Source of the DNA: CAXBYZ01 sp043826085
GTDB lineage: Bacteria > Patescibacteriota > Microgenomatia > UBA1400 > CG1-02-47-37
NCBI GenBank assembly: GCA_043826085.1
Contig: JBDRQW010000110.1
Coordinates: 1-39,082, forward strand
Reading direction: 5' to 3'
Length of the DNA stretch: 39,082 nt
Shown one piece after another: positions 22,886 to 30,135 of this stretch (positions are counted from its first letter, which is position 1; the number at the start of each line of letters is the position of its first letter). The notes beneath the pieces were generated by a model. It worked only from the letters and a program-made list of their open reading frames with translations, was not told the DNA's origin and did not search any database. The position numbers were made by a program, and so were the translations under genes.

Positions 22886-23679
22886 GATTTATAAAAAAAT
22901 TAGAAAAAGTGGTAAAAGAAAAAAACTCGTTGGTGTGTGTGGGATTGGATAGTAACTTTGATAAGTTACCGGATCGCTTTAAACAATTAAAGTGCCCTCA
23001 GTTTGAGTTTAACAGGTGGATTATTGATCAAACAGTAGATTTTGTTTGTGCTTATAAGCCAAATTTTGCTTTTTATGAAGCTAGGGGCGAGCGGGGTTGG
23101 TTGGAGTTGAGAATGACTATGGAGTATTTAAGACATGACCACTCCGGAGTGGTAACGATAGCTGATGCTAAAAGAGGGGATATTGGTAATACCAATCAGG
23201 GGTATGTAAAAGCCATTTTTGACGATTTAGGATTTGATGCAGTGACAGTTAATCCGTATTTTGGACGGGAGGCTTTACAGCCGTTTTTAGAAAGAAAAGA
23301 TAAAGGGATAATTGTGCTTTGTCGAACCTCTAATCCCGGAGCGGGCGAGTTTCAAGATTTAAAAGTTGATGGCAAGCCGGTTTGGCAGATAGTAGCTGAG
23401 AAAGTTAGAGATGATTGGAATAAGCACGGCAATTGTATGCTAGTGGTCGGAGCTACATACCCTGAAGAGCTTTACAAGGTACGGAATCTTGTAAAAGAGA
23501 TGACTTTGTTGGTGCCGGGGATTGGAGCTCAGGGAGGAGATGTAGAGAAGACTATAAAAGCCGGGTTATGTTCTAATAAAATGGGTTTGATAATTAATTC
23601 TTCAAGGGGAATAATTTTTGATAAAAATCCTGGCTTGGCAACAATGAAACTAAGAGATAAAATAAATCAATATCGATAA
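22882..23679 (+). CDS. pyrF: Orotidine 5'-phosphate decarboxylase
   Basis: 265 aa. VCVGLDSNFDKLP, YKPNFAFYEARG, the catalytic DAKRGDIGNT (Lys97, with Asp95 and Asp100), VTVNPYFGREALQPF and PGIGAQGGD. It fits the longer OMPDC group 2. It converts OMP to UMP. The palindrome CCACTCCGGAGTGG at 23139-23152 lies in frame and encodes HSGVV just before the catalytic strand. The same palindrome is found five times at or beyond gene ends after 30900. It overlaps pyrE by 4 nt; prs follows after 1 nt. Confidence 0.94.
   Translation: MRFIKKLEKVVKEKNSLVCVGLDSNFDKLPDRFKQLKCPQFEFNRWIIDQTVDFVCAYKPNFAFYEARGERGWLELRMTMEYLRHDHSGVVTIADAKRGDIGNTNQGYVKAIFDDLGFDAVTVNPYFGREALQPFLERKDKGIIVLCRTSNPGAGEFQDLKVDGKPVWQIVAEKVRDDWNKHGNCMLVVGATYPEELYKVRNLVKEMTLLVPGIGAQGGDVEKTIKAGLCSNKMGLIINSSRGIIFDKNPGLATMKLRDKINQYR
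23138..23153. repeat. CCACTCCGGAGTGG palindrome in pyrF
   Basis: ACCACTCCGGAGTGGT, 16 bp, perfect. It is the core of the family found between the toxin-antitoxin modules 8-10 kb away. Confidence 0.8.
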
Positions 23680-23680
23680 T

Positions 23681-24568
23681 ATGATGATTTTTTCAGGTTC
23701 TTCAAATATATTGTTGGCCAAGAGCTTAAGTAAGGTTAGCGGTTTTAAGTTGGGGAAGATAGAGCTGTCAAGGTTTGCAAATGACGAGTCCAGGGTGTGG
23801 GTGAGAGAAAAATTAGATAATAAACAAGCGATGGTCGTCCAGTCATTATCATCTCCGACTGATCATAATTTGGTGGAGTTTTGTTTGATTTGTGATGCTT
23901 TAATCAGAATGGGGGTTAAGGAAATTACGGCGGTGATTCCCTGGTTGGGTTATAGCAAGCAAGATAAAGTGTTTAGAGAGGGTGAGCCTTTAAGTGTAAA
24001 AGTAATAGCCAAGATGTTACAGACAGTTCCTTTAGAAAAAATTATTACTTTTGATTTGCATAACTTATCTATTTTGGGATTTTTTGAAGTGCCGGTAATT
24101 AATTTGTCAGCTAGGGGATTACTGGAAGATTATTTTTTAAAGACAATTACTAAAGATACAATTGTAGTGGCTCCGGATGCGGGAGCCATTAAGTCGTCGA
24201 CTGCTTTTGCTCACAAGTTGGGCATAGATGTAGTTTATGTGGATAAAAAAAGAGATTTAAAAACAGGCAAGGTGAAAATTTTTGGGATTAGTGGGCAAGT
24301 AAAAAATAAGCAAGCGATTATTATTGATGATATGATAGCTACCGGTGGTACTTTGATAAAAACGGCTGATTTTTTAAAGAAAAAAGGAGCTTGTTCAATT
24401 AAAGTGGGAGCGACTCATCATTTGTATGTTGGGGGGGTTCAGGAAAAGCTGGATAAAAGTGTGATTGATGAAGTAGTGGTGACGGATACGGTAGAACCGA
24501 GGCTAAAGTCGAGCAAGTTAAAAGTTTTGAGTGTTGCCGAAATGATAGTGAAGGAAATTGGTGGTTAA
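23681..24568 (+). CDS. prs: Ribose-phosphate pyrophosphokinase (PRPP synthase)
   Basis: 295 aa. MMIFSGSSNILLAKSLSK at the start, RFANDESRVWV, QSLSSPTDHNLVEF, YSKQDKVFREGEPLS and the PRPP loop IIIDDMIATGGTLIK. It supplies PRPP for PyrE. It is the last gene of the operon. The usual His of the ATP site is replaced in SKQDK (normally ARQDR), a small deviation. The first ATG (23681) is used; a second ATG follows directly. A palindrome (24571-24593) follows the stop codon. Confidence 0.94.
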   Translation: MMIFSGSSNILLAKSLSKVSGFKLGKIELSRFANDESRVWVREKLDNKQAMVVQSLSSPTDHNLVEFCLICDALIRMGVKEITAVIPWLGYSKQDKVFREGEPLSVKVIAKMLQTVPLEKIITFDLHNLSILGFFEVPVINLSARGLLEDYFLKTITKDTIVVAPDAGAIKSSTAFAHKLGIDVVYVDKKRDLKTGKVKIFGISGQVKNKQAIIIDDMIATGGTLIKTADFLKKKGACSIKVGATHHLYVGGVQEKLDKSVIDEVVVTDTVEPRLKSSKLKVLSVAEMIVKEIGG

Positions 24569-24570
24569 AT

Positions 24571-24593
24571 ATTCCAAGTTCCGATCTTGGAAT
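24571..24593. repeat. REP-like palindrome, left of RAYT 2
   Basis: ATTCCAAG, loop TTCCGAT, CTTGGAAT: a perfect 8-bp stem with a 7-nt loop. It directly follows the prs stop and abuts the 3' end of RAYT 2. Confidence 0.85.
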
Positions 24594-25217
24594 TTAGTCT
24601 ATAATTAATGATTTAATTTTTTCGATATTTGCTTCTGAAATAGGTGAGTTGAAGAATTGATAATAATTATCAACCTTTTCAGTAATATATTGGGGATAAA
24701 GCCAGTTTAGTGTCTTTGTTGCTTTTAAAAAGATAGAAAGAGAAGAGTGAGTGGTTTGGTGTTTGTGAATATATTTGGAAAGATAAATGAGTTGTTCTGA
24801 AGAATCTACAGTGACACATTTAAATTTTCCTTCGAATAGTGAACCGGTATGTTTGTACTTATTTCGAAAATGAATTGAGTAGGCAACGATTAAACGTCTT
24901 ATTAAGTTAGAGATATTAGTTTTTTCGGTGGCTGTTGGTAGTTGTTTTAGAAGTAGGTGATAATGGTTGGGCATTTGACAATAAGCCACTAAATGGACTG
25001 TAGGCTCTTTTTCCAAGTTCCGATCTTGGAATTTATTGACCTTTTTTTGGTAGGCAAAATGTCTGGTTCTTGGGAACTTTAGATAATAGGCGAGAATTTC
25101 AGTAAAAATATGATAGTCTTCTTTATCTTTATAAATCTTGTGCCTATAAGAGCCACGATTAAAAACATGATAGAAATGTTGAGGCTTAAAGTTTCGGGTG
25201 TAATATTTGCTGGGCAT
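24594..25217 (-). CDS. REP-associated tyrosine transposase (RAYT 2)
   Basis: 207 aa. FYHVFNRGSYRHKIYKDKED, the HUH motif in AYCQMPNHYHLLLK, and the catalytic-Tyr helix LIVAYSIHFRNKYKHTGSLF followed by EGKFK. It is framed by inverted palindromes at 24571-24593 and 25251-25273. A third copy (25011-25032) lies inside the gene itself, read as FQDRNLEKE between the first strand and the HUH motif. This is the layout of a RAYT with its own REP sites. The internal copy is in frame and the motifs are intact, so it may be active or domesticated. Confidence 0.9.
   Translation of the reverse strand: MPSKYYTRNFKPQHFYHVFNRGSYRHKIYKDKEDYHIFTEILAYYLKFPRTRHFAYQKKVNKFQDRNLEKEPTVHLVAYCQMPNHYHLLLKQLPTATEKTNISNLIRRLIVAYSIHFRNKYKHTGSLFEGKFKCVTVDSSEQLIYLSKYIHKHQTTHSSLSIFLKATKTLNWLYPQYITEKVDNYYQFFNSPISEANIEKIKSLIID
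25011..25032. repeat. REP-like palindrome inside RAYT 2
   Basis: TTCCAAG, loop TTCCGAT, CTTGGAA, same orientation as the left flanking copy. It adds about 8 codons to the transposase without a frameshift. Confidence 0.82.
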
Positions 25218-25250
25218 TGATTATTAATATATCATATTATAAATATAAAT

Positions 25251-25273
25251 ATTCCAAGATCGGAACTTGGAAT
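25251..25273. repeat. REP-like palindrome, right of RAYT 2 (inverted copy)
   Basis: ATTCCAAG, loop ATCGGAA, CTTGGAAT. The loop is the reverse complement of the left copy's loop, so the two flanking elements are oppositely oriented, as in classic REP pairs. It lies just upstream of the vapB -35 box. Confidence 0.85.
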
Positions 25274-25274
25274 A

Positions 25275-25328
25275 TTGACAGTTTGCATTATTTTGTTATA
25301 GAATAATGTAAATATAAATTACATTATT
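25275..25328 (+). promoter_or_regulatory. vapBC promoter with operator palindrome
   Basis: TTGACA (25275-25280), 16-nt spacer, TATAGA (25297-25302). A 10-bp inverted repeat AATAATGTAA / TTACATTATT with a 7-nt centre (25302-25328) overlaps the start site and ends 1 nt before the ATG. Autorepression by the AbrB-type antitoxin bound here is the expected mechanism in VapBC systems. Confidence 0.72.
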
Positions 25329-25329
25329 T

Positions 25330-25572
25330 ATGCAACAAATAGTTTCTATTACCAGTCAGGGCCAAGTAACTATTCCGGTGTCAGTGAGGAGGGCTTTTGG
25401 GATCAAGGGATCGGCAAAAGCATCTTTAAGAAAAAGAGGAGAAGAAATAGTGATAAAACCTGAAAAAGATTTTTGGAGTTTATCTGGGGGAATGAAATCA
25501 AAAATTAAACTAACAGATAAGCAGTTAAGAGATGCCAGAAAAGCTTTTGAAACTGATTGGGCTGAAGAATGA
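25330..25572 (+). CDS. AbrB/MazE-type antitoxin (VapB)
   Basis: 80 aa. The N-terminus VSITSQGQVTIPVSVRRAFGI is the SpoVT-AbrB swapped-hairpin DNA-binding motif; the C-terminal half (KLTDKQLRDARKAFETDW) is the toxin-binding tail. It overlaps the PIN toxin gene by 4 nt (ATGA). It should neutralise the toxin and, with it, repress the operon at the palindrome just upstream. Confidence 0.88.
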   Translation: MQQIVSITSQGQVTIPVSVRRAFGIKGSAKASLRKRGEEIVIKPEKDFWSLSGGMKSKIKLTDKQLRDARKAFETDWAEE

Positions 25573-25949
25573 GAGAGGAATTATTAGATACTAATATTAT
25601 AACTAGATTTTTTATTGGAGATGTAAAAGCTCAACATAACAAGGCTGAGGAAATATTTAGAGAAGCAAAGTTGGGAAGAAGAAATTTAAGATTAGAATCT
25701 TTAGTGGTAGCTGAAGTTTGTTTTGTTCTTGAATCTTTTTACAAGAGAGAGAGACAAGAGATTGCCCAGTTTTTAAGTGTTTTTTCTAGTCAAGGGTGGT
25801 TAAGGGTAAGAGATAAAAATATTATTCAAGCTAGTTGGCAATGGTATCTAAAAGGTTTTCATTTTGTGGATAGTTACTTGATTGCTTGGAGCAAGGTCAA
25901 TAAAGGGAAAATATTAACTTTTGATAAGAAATTGAGTAAAATGGCTTGA
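25569..25949 (+). CDS. PIN-domain ribonuclease toxin (VapC)
   Basis: 126 aa with the four acidic PIN positions: Asp7 (LLDTNII), Glu49 (VVAEVCF), Asp101 (FVDSYLIAW) and Asp119 (TFDKKL). VapC toxins cleave tRNA or rRNA when freed from VapB. It is the second gene of the pair, translationally coupled to the antitoxin. All key residues are intact, so it is probably functional. The rpsB promoter begins within its last codons. Confidence 0.88.
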   Translation: MREELLDTNIITRFFIGDVKAQHNKAEEIFREAKLGRRNLRLESLVVAEVCFVLESFYKRERQEIAQFLSVFSSQGWLRVRDKNIIQASWQWYLKGFHFVDSYLIAWSKVNKGKILTFDKKLSKMA

Positions 25950-25974
25950 AAATTTACCGTCAAGCGTGTATAGT
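25946..25974 (+). promoter_or_regulatory. rpsB promoter
   Basis: TTGAAA (25946-25951), exact 17-nt spacer, TATAGT (25969-25974). The predicted start is about 25981, giving a 64-nt leader, unlike the leaderless starts elsewhere. Confidence 0.75.
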
Positions 25975-25989
25975 AACTGAGATTACGCG

Positions 25990-26022
25990 CACCTACTAAC
26001 CTTCCTGATTAAAAAGTAGGTG
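25990..26022 (+). promoter_or_regulatory. rpsB leader hairpin
   Basis: CACCTACT (25990-25997) pairs with AGTAGGTG (26015-26022) around a 17-nt loop that contains CCTTCCT, partly complementary to the purine-rich ribosome site AGGAGG at 26031-26036. No U-tract follows. It is a candidate for S2 autoregulation of rpsB-tsf, known in other bacteria through unrelated leader shapes. Confidence 0.55.
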
Positions 26023-26044
26023 GAGGAAAAAGGAGGGTACAGAT

Positions 26045-26791
26045 ATGGCAAAAATAAAAAAGAAAATAGAAAAAGTAAAGAAAGAAAAGAAGTTAGTATC
26101 CGGCTACGAGGTATCTTTAAAAGATTTGCTTGAAGCCGGTTGTCATTTTGGGCATCAAGCCAGGCGTTGGAATCCAAAGATGGATGAGTATATTTTTGTT
26201 AAGCGCGAAGGGGTGCATATTTTTGATTTGGAGATTACCGCCAGAAAACTGGAAGAAGCGATGAATTTTGTTCGGGATTTGGTAAAAGACGGCAAAGAGA
26301 TTATTTTTATTGGTACCAAGCGCCAAGCCAGTTCGATTATAAAAGAAGAAGCCGAGAAGTGTGGAGCTCCTTATGTGGCCAATAGGTGGCTTGGTGGAAC
26401 GATTACCAATTGGGATCAAATTAAAAGTAGAATTGATTTGTTAAAAGATTTAAGTGAAAAAAAGGAAAAAGGAGAGTTTAAAAAGTACACTAAAAAAGAA
26501 AATGTTTTGATTGATAGAGATATTGCCAGATTAAGTAGATTTTTGGGTGGTTTAAAGAATCTTAGTAAAATTCCTGAAGCGGTTTTTGTGATTGACGTAA
26601 AAAAGGAGCATGCTGTTATTAAAGAAGGCAAGATAAAAAACGTTAAGGTCGTCGGAGTGGTGGATACAAATTCAGACCCAGATAATATTGATTTTATAAT
26701 TCCTGTTAATGATGATGCGGTTAGCTCGATTACTTTGATAGTTTCTAAAATAGCTAAAGCTTATAGCGATGGTAAGAATTTAAGAAAATAG
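26045..26791 (+). CDS. rpsB: 30S ribosomal protein S2
   Basis: 248 aa. LLEAGCHFGHQARRWNPKMDEYIF, IIFIGTKRQASSIIKEEAE, YVANRWLGGTITNW and FVIDVKKEHAVIKE are the S2 core signatures, and VVDTNSDPDNIDFIIPVNDDA is its conserved end. It has a Lys-rich N-terminal extension of about 15 residues. A strong AGGAGG lies 8 nt upstream. tsf follows after 4 nt, the standard pair. Confidence 0.97.
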   Translation: MAKIKKKIEKVKKEKKLVSGYEVSLKDLLEAGCHFGHQARRWNPKMDEYIFVKREGVHIFDLEITARKLEEAMNFVRDLVKDGKEIIFIGTKRQASSIIKEEAEKCGAPYVANRWLGGTITNWDQIKSRIDLLKDLSEKKEKGEFKKYTKKENVLIDRDIARLSRFLGGLKNLSKIPEAVFVIDVKKEHAVIKEGKIKNVKVVGVVDTNSDPDNIDFIIPVNDDAVSSITLIVSKIAKAYSDGKNLRK

Positions 26792-26795
26792 GAGT

Positions 26796-27251
26796 ATGTC
26801 AAAAATCAGTTTACAAGAAGTTAAAAAATTAAGAAAAGAAACCGGGTTGGGAATTATGGAGGTTAAAAAGGCTTTAACTCAAGCTAAAGGTGATGTTAGA
26901 AAAGCTAAAGAGTTACTGAAAAAAAGCGGTCTAGAGAAATTAGCCAAGAGGGGTAATAAAGAAACCGGCGAGGGTAAAGTTTATGCTTATGTTCATGCCG
27001 GCGGGGCTGTGGGGGCTTTGGTTAAAGTTTTGTGCGAGACTGATTTTGTAGCTAATAGTGATGGTTTTGTTAATTTATGCAAAGAATTGGCTATGCAAGT
27101 AGCTAGTATGAAGCCAAAAAATGTAAAAGAATTGCTGGCTCAAAAATATATTCGAAATCCAAAAAAATCAATTAAAGATTTAGTGGAAGAAGCAGGGATT
27201 ACTTTTAAGGAAAAAATAGTGATTGGTGATATTGCCCGATTAGAGTTTTAG
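26796..27251 (+). CDS. tsf: Elongation factor Ts, short form
   Basis: 151 aa. The N-terminal UBA-like domain (VKKLRKETGLGIMEVKKAL) and the TDFVANSDGF signature that contacts EF-Tu are clear. The protein ends after one core subdomain, so it lacks the second half and coiled coil of the roughly 280-aa E. coli form. Short EF-Ts proteins of this kind occur in some other lineages. It recycles EF-Tu from GDP to GTP. It lies between rpsB and frr. Confidence 0.93.
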   Translation: MSKISLQEVKKLRKETGLGIMEVKKALTQAKGDVRKAKELLKKSGLEKLAKRGNKETGEGKVYAYVHAGGAVGALVKVLCETDFVANSDGFVNLCKELAMQVASMKPKNVKELLAQKYIRNPKKSIKDLVEEAGITFKEKIVIGDIARLEF

Positions 27252-27266
27252 TGTTAGACTTTTATT

Positions 27267-27827
27267 ATGGATGAGGTTTTGTTTACAAGGGCGAATATAA
27301 AAATGGATGGGGTAGTGGATTTAGTTTTTAAGGATTTAGCTAATGTTCAGACCGGAAGAGCCAAGCCGGCTATGGTAGAGGACGTAAAAGTTGAGGCCTA
27401 CGAGGGTTCTTTTATGAGCCTTAAAGAGTTGGCCTCAATTTCTGCCAGTGATTCGCAGAGTATTGTTATTAAACCTTGGGATCCGTCAGTGATTAAAAAA
27501 ATTGAAGAGGCGATTTTTAAGAGTGAACTTAATTTAAGTCCTGTTGTTGACGGTGAGGTGATTAGAATTAATATTCCGTCACTTAATGAAGAGAGAAGAA
27601 TAGAGTTGACTAAGATTATTAAGCAAAAGATAGAAGCCGGCAAAGCAATGCTTAGGCAAGTAAGAATTGAGGTTAAAAAAGATATTGATAATCAAAAAGA
27701 TCAAGCCGGTGTGTCTGAAGATGATGTTCACGATATGCAAGAGCGATTACAAAAATTAATAGATGATTACAACAAGAAACTGGATGAAATGGAAAGTGTT
27801 AAAGAAAAAGAGCTAATGACGCTGTAG
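27267..27827 (+). CDS. frr: Ribosome recycling factor
   Basis: 186 aa of standard RRF: FKDLANVQTGRAKPAMVEDV, IVIKPWDPSVIKKIEEAI, IRINIPSLNEERRIEL and the C-terminal helix (DDVHDMQERLQKLIDDYNKK). It splits post-termination ribosomes with EF-G. In many bacteria the order is rpsB-tsf-pyrH-frr; here pyrH is missing between tsf and frr. Two small hairpins follow its stop. Confidence 0.96.
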   Translation: MDEVLFTRANIKMDGVVDLVFKDLANVQTGRAKPAMVEDVKVEAYEGSFMSLKELASISASDSQSIVIKPWDPSVIKKIEEAIFKSELNLSPVVDGEVIRINIPSLNEERRIELTKIIKQKIEAGKAMLRQVRIEVKKDIDNQKDQAGVSEDDVHDMQERLQKLIDDYNKKLDEMESVKEKELMTL

Positions 27828-27854
27828 GTATCCTACAGTAAGGTTACGAACCTT
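27822..27854. repeat. Two adjacent hairpins after frr
   Basis: CTGTAGG, TAT, CCTACAG (27822-27838, including the frr stop) and AAGGTT, ACG, AACCTT (27840-27854). No U-run follows, so they are weak terminator candidates; they may instead protect the 3' end or be decayed palindromic repeats. Confidence 0.5.
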
Positions 27855-27879
27855 CATGTAGAAAATCATTGTTTAGTCA

Positions 27880-27908
27880 TTGACTATTTAATGAATTTGG
27901 ACTAAATT
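27880..27908 (+). promoter_or_regulatory. Promoter of the RelBE-like pair
   Basis: TTGACT (27880-27885), 17-nt spacer, TAAATT (27903-27908), then 8 nt to the ATG at 27917. A small dyad TAGTCA-T-TGACTA (27874-27886) overlaps the -35 and could be the operator. Confidence 0.6.
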
Positions 27909-27916
27909 AAAAGTAT

Positions 27917-28186
27917 ATGACTAAATTACAGATAACTTTGACTAATCAGGAGGCTTTATTGCTTGGTTATGGGGCTTCAAATTTAGGGTATTCTTTGACT
28001 AGATTTGTTAAGTTTGTTCTTGGACAGAAAGCAGTTGAATGCGATCATGAAGTTCCTACTTTTAAAATGAGTAAAAAGACAGAAAAAAATGTTGAAGAGG
28101 CCATGAATGATTATAAGGCAGGCAGGACTGTGAGTGTCGATATTGATAAATTAGGCGAGTATTTTGAAAATGATAAAAAAAATTGA
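27917..28186 (+). CDS. RelB-like antitoxin
   Basis: 89 aa. The N-terminus (TKLQITLTNQEALLL then YSLTRFVKFVLGQ) looks like a ribbon-helix-helix DNA-binding unit. The C-terminus (NDYKAGRTVSVDIDKLGEYF) resembles the RelB/Phd-type toxin-binding tail. It overlaps the toxin gene by 17 nt. Identification rests on this pairing and on the toxin's clear family. Confidence 0.72.
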   Translation: MTKLQITLTNQEALLLGYGASNLGYSLTRFVKFVLGQKAVECDHEVPTFKMSKKTEKNVEEAMNDYKAGRTVSVDIDKLGEYFENDKKN

Positions 28187-28439
28187 ACTAAATGGTCGTT
28201 GTGAAAGAAAGCTAGCAAAAATTTATAAAAAAGATAAAAGATTATTTGGGAAAATTGAAGAGACTTTTAAGTTGTTTAAAGAAAACCCGGAATATTCCAG
28301 CTTGAAACTTCATAAGATTGGTGGAAAAAAATATCAGATTTGGAGCATATTTGTAAAAAAAGATTTTAGAATTTTATTTGAGTATGTGAAGAATGGAATA
28401 TTGGTGACTGACATTGGTAGCCATGATGAGGTATATTAG
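28170..28439 (+). CDS. RelE/YafQ-family mRNA interferase toxin
   Basis: 89 aa from the ATG at 28170. SLKLHKIGGKKYQIWSIFVK then DFRILFEY and the closing VTDIGSHDEVY match the RelE/YafQ/YoeB fold, which cuts mRNA on the ribosome. The frame extends two codons further upstream, but ATG is preferred over that TTG. It starts inside the antitoxin gene. Confidence 0.85.
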   Translation: MIKKIELNGRCERKLAKIYKKDKRLFGKIEETFKLFKENPEYSSLKLHKIGGKKYQIWSIFVKKDFRILFEYVKNGILVTDIGSHDEVY

Positions 28440-28449
28440 ATAATAGTTT

Positions 28450-29499
28450 ATGACATCAATAATTTCCTTTATTATTATTCTTTCAATTTTAGTCCTGGTT
28501 CATGAGTTGGGTCATTTCTTTGTGGCCAAAAAATTCGGGATAAAAATAGAAGAGTTTGGGTTTGGATACCCGCCAAGAATTTGGGGGAAGAAAATCGGGG
28601 AGACTATATATAGTCTTAATTGGTTGCCGTTTGGCGGGTTTGTGAGGATGCTGGGGGAAGACTCCAGCGGACAAGTGAATAATAAGAAAGATTTAAAAAG
28701 AGCTTTTTTTAATCAAACTAAAAAAGTTAGGATAGCGGTTTTGATGGCTGGGGTGGTGATGAATTTTTTATTGGGAGTAGTTTTATTTGGAGTGATTTAC
28801 ACTAAAATTGGGATTCCGGAACAAGTAGATTATTTAGTGGTGACTAATGTGGTAGAAGGGTCACCGGCTTATAAGGCCGGATTAAAAATTAACGATAAGA
28901 TTGTTAATGTGGGTAGCATGAGTGAGTTTATAAATAGTGTTAGTGCTCATGGCGGGGAAGATTATGAGTTAGAACTTTTAGACGGAAGAAAGTTAGTGGT
29001 GGTGCCAAGAATTAAAGAAGAAACACCGGAAGGTCAAGGGTCTTTAGGGGTGGCGATTACCAATGTGGATATGGTGATGTATCCGTATTGGCAGAGGCCG
29101 TTTAGGGGAATGCTAACCGGGCTAAAAGAAGCAATAGCGTGGGGTAAAGATATTTTTGAGTCACTTTCTTTGATGATAGTTAAATTGTTTAAAGGAGATG
29201 TGCCTCAAGATGTGGCCGGAGTGGTGGGGATTTACCAAATTAGTAAAAATGTATCGAGTCAAGGTTTAATAGCTGTTTTACAGTTTATGGCCATATTATC
29301 GATTAATTTGTCGATATTAAATTTACTGCCGATTCCGGCTTTGGATGGGGGACGGTTATTGTTTATTGCCATTGAAGCGGTGATGAAAAAAAGAATAAAG
29401 CCTCAAGTAGAGCAAGTAATTCACTTAGTTGGCATGGCTTTGTTATTAGCTTTAATGGTGCTGGTTACGATTGGTGATGTGAAGAGGTTGATTGGGTAA
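28450..29499 (+). CDS. rseP: RseP-type site-2 protease (M50)
   Basis: 349 aa. HELGHF at residues 18-23 provides zinc ligands and the catalytic Glu in the first helix. GYPPRIWGKKIGETIYSLNWLPFGGFVRMLGED follows, then a PDZ domain (VVEGSPAYKAGLKINDKIVNVG) and LNLLPIPALDGGRLLF, the second metal-ligand motif. It cuts membrane-bound anti-sigma factors and remnant signal peptides in other bacteria. This is the second M50 protease in the window, and the PDZ-containing one. It often neighbours frr and dxr in other genomes; here a toxin pair has come between. Confidence 0.93.
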   Translation: MTSIISFIIILSILVLVHELGHFFVAKKFGIKIEEFGFGYPPRIWGKKIGETIYSLNWLPFGGFVRMLGEDSSGQVNNKKDLKRAFFNQTKKVRIAVLMAGVVMNFLLGVVLFGVIYTKIGIPEQVDYLVVTNVVEGSPAYKAGLKINDKIVNVGSMSEFINSVSAHGGEDYELELLDGRKLVVVPRIKEETPEGQGSLGVAITNVDMVMYPYWQRPFRGMLTGLKEAIAWGKDIFESLSLMIVKLFKGDVPQDVAGVVGIYQISKNVSSQGLIAVLQFMAILSINLSILNLLPIPALDGGRLLFIAIEAVMKKRIKPQVEQVIHLVGMALLLALMVLVTIGDVKRLIG

Positions 29500-29502
29500 A
29501 AT

Positions 29503-29539
29503 TTGACATTTGTATTAAAAAGTGGTAGTATTACTACCA
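29503..29539 (+). promoter_or_regulatory. abiE promoter with operator palindrome
   Basis: TTGACA (29503-29508), 17-nt spacer, TAGTAT (29526-29531). The perfect dyad TGGTAGTA-T-TACTACCA (29523-29539) covers the -10 box, ending 5 nt before the ATG at 29545. AbiEi antitoxins repress their own promoter at inverted repeats, so this is the expected site. Confidence 0.75.
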
Positions 29540-29544
29540 GTAAT

Positions 29545-30135
29545 ATGAATAAATTGGCTGAATTGCAAAAAACCAGAAGAAGAGTATTTACTGCTCAGGA
29601 TTTAGGTGTTTTATGGAACTATAAAGATTCAAGAAAGTTGTATGAATTAATAAAGTATTATGTTAATAATAAACAGATATATAGATTGTCAAAAGGATTG
29701 TATAGTTTAGATGAGTATGATAAAGACAGCTTGAGCTTAGATAGTAATTTGTTGTTTGAGGTAGCCAATAAATTGGTAAGAAATTCATATATTTCTTTAT
29801 TTACTGCTTTGAAATTTTATGGAGTGGTATTTCAGTATTATGGCGAGATATATTCTGTATCAAACAAGCCGGCGGTAAAATCGATAAAAGGGATACGATT
29901 TGTTTATAAAAAAATTAAGGATGATGTTTTGTTTAATGATATTGGGATTATTAAAAAGGGTTTAGCGAGAATCGCAGGGGTAGAAAGATCTATTTGTGAT
30001 AGTTTATATTTTTTCCCTAAATTAGGTTTGGAGCATGTTGAGAGAGTGAAAAAAGATAAAATAATGAAAGTGGTGGAGATTTACAATAATCAAGAGTTAA
30101 AAAAAAGAGTTAAAAAGTTAATGGAAGGAAAATAA
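29545..30135 (+). CDS. AbiEi-type antitoxin/repressor
   Basis: 196 aa from the ATG at 29545; an open extension starts with TTG at 29503 but lies on the promoter. The N-terminus (VFTAQDLGVLWNYKDSRKLYELIKYYVNNKQIYRLSKGLYSL) is a winged-helix domain typical of AbiEi. The rest (SYISLFTALKFYGVV, IKKGLARIAGVERSICDSLY) follows the family's C-terminal domain. It pairs with the AbiEii nucleotidyltransferase, overlapping by 1 nt. Confidence 0.83.
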   Translation: MNKLAELQKTRRRVFTAQDLGVLWNYKDSRKLYELIKYYVNNKQIYRLSKGLYSLDEYDKDSLSLDSNLLFEVANKLVRNSYISLFTALKFYGVVFQYYGEIYSVSNKPAVKSIKGIRFVYKKIKDDVLFNDIGIIKKGLARIAGVERSICDSLYFFPKLGLEHVERVKKDKIMKVVEIYNNQELKKRVKKLMEGK

